Positions 63,415 through 64,000 of a stretch of DNA of 64,000 nucleotides are shown piece after piece. How positions within the stretch are numbered: the first letter of the stretch is position 1; each line of letters starts with the position of its first letter. A program made the translations under genes and the position numbers. The notes under the pieces are model-generated. The model was given only the letters and a program-made list of their open reading frames with translations, was not told where the DNA came from and searched no databases. Source of the DNA: Lactobacillus apis (GTDB taxonomy: Bacteria > Bacillota > Bacilli > Lactobacillales > Lactobacillaceae); the NCBI RefSeq assembly GCF_002837055.1, contig NZ_PDKP01000001.1, positions 607,285 through 671,284 on the forward strand, read 5' to 3'.

Positions 63415-64000
63415 CTAAAGCTCAGCAACTGCTCGTTCAACAACTTCTTCAGGGGTTCCTGACCATAGCATTTGCCCACCATTTTCTTCACTTTTTTGCA
63501 AATGAATTAAAAATTCAATATTGCCTTTGCCACCTTTAATTGGTGAATAATCAAGGCCTAGCACGTTAAAGCCTATTTCACGCGCTTTTTCGATAGTATG
63601 CTCAATTACATTGCAATGAACCTGGTGGTCATGAACAATTCCATGTTTACCAACATTTTCTGGCCCCGCTTCAAATTGAGGCTTAATTAGGCAAACAGCA
63701 TCACAATCATTTTTAAGAATGTCGTACATTGGCGGCATAATTAGATCAAGTGAAATAAAAGAAACGTCAGTCATCGCAAAATCAGGTAATCCCTGAGTAA
63801 AATCTTCAGGTTTACTAAAACGGAAATTTTGTTTTTCCATGACCACAACGCGTTTGTCGTCTCGCAACTGCCAAGCCAGCTGATTGTATCCTACGTCAAG
63901 TGCATACACCATTTTGGCATGGTTCTGTAGTGCAACATCTGTAAAACCACCGGTAGAAGCTCCAATATCAAGACATATTTTATCCGTTAAATCAATTTCG
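63415..64000 (-). CDS. tlyA: TlyA-family rRNA methyltransferase/haemolysin-like protein, N-terminus cut by window edge
   Basis: The frame continues upstream of the internal ATG at 63912 to the window edge, adding DKICLDIGASTGGFTDVALQ, the SAM-binding motif of FtsJ/TlyA enzymes. Then follow YALDVGYNQLAWQLRDD, MTDVSFISLDLIMP and IKPQFEAGPENVGKHGIV. The missing N-terminal part should carry an S4 RNA-binding domain. TlyA enzymes 2'-O-methylate rRNA cytidines in some bacteria; in Firmicutes the role is unproven. About 195 residues are visible. Confidence 0.93.
   Translation of the reverse strand, partial: EIDLTDKICLDIGASTGGFTDVALQNHAKMVYALDVGYNQLAWQLRDDKRVVVMEKQNFRFSKPEDFTQGLPDFAMTDVSFISLDLIMPPMYDILKNDCDAVCLIKPQFEAGPENVGKHGIVHDHQVHCNVIEHTIEKAREIGFNVLGLDYSPIKGGKGNIEFLIHLQKSEENGGQMLWSGTPEEVVERAVAEL

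Noticed and set aside
1-64000. tRNA, rRNA, CRISPR, prophage or transposase genes
   Set aside because: None is seen: no tRNA cloverleaf, repeat-spacer array, integrase or transposase motif in any frame.

Overview
The window is AT-rich chromosomal DNA with a low-GC Firmicute gene order. Protein sequences, strong SD sequences, frequent TTG starts and a tandem oligopeptide-binding-protein array point to a Lactobacillus of the acidophilus/gasseri/johnsonii type. The species cannot be fixed from the sequence alone. I see no insertion sequence, prophage, CRISPR array, rRNA or tRNA gene.

Layout. 1-4.4 kb: a beta-glucoside module, with a truncated RpiR-type regulator divergent from a PTS IIBCA transporter and a GH1 6-phospho-beta-glucosidase. 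4.4-6.8 kb: an orphan hairpin, a 50-residue membrane protein, then tsf and rpsB with a structured leader. 6.8-15.3 kb: a tRNA methyltransferase/GIY-YIG fusion, PlsC, cyclopropane synthase, a FAD-linked oxidase, a heterodimeric ABC exporter and YneF. 15.3-17.4 kb: ynzC/lexA and a nucleoside phosphorylase. 17.5-21.4 kb: the ylxM-ffh-rpsP-rimM-trmD-rplS translation/secretion block. 21.6-24.5 kb: an amino-acid permease and a C69 dipeptidase. 24.6-30.1 kb: rnc-smc-ftsY. 30.2-43.9 kb: an oligopeptide importer (oppDFBC) followed by five tandem oppA copies, one interrupted by a single in-frame TAG. 44-49.7 kb: asp23-fakA-recG-plsX-acpP and rpmB. 49.8-60.3 kb: gmk-rpoZ-priA-fmt-rsmB-prpC-prkC-rsgA-rpe-thiN. 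60.5-64 kb: a small gene with two LexA-type boxes in its promoter, a double-GNAT protein, recN and a truncated tlyA.

How it works together. Most genes are housekeeping genes in conserved Firmicute order. Accessory loci are inserted at specific joints: opp between acpP and rnc; the dipeptidase and permease between ftsY and ylxM; the small SOS-type gene and GNAT between gmk and recN; and the bgl module where pyrH-frr usually follows tsf. The oligopeptide importer, dipeptidase and amino-acid permease form a plausible peptide-use set for an amino-acid auxotroph.

Most noteworthy: (i) a short gene with two LexA-like operators and a YolD-like C-terminal half; (ii) the oppA array, in which each copy has its own terminator, several have recognisable promoters, and the copy with the best promoter is broken; (iii) a possible H-type pseudoknot in the lexA/phosphorylase convergent gap; (iv) a perfect 29-bp palindrome at the predicted rpsB start site. 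No wholly new multi-gene system is evident.
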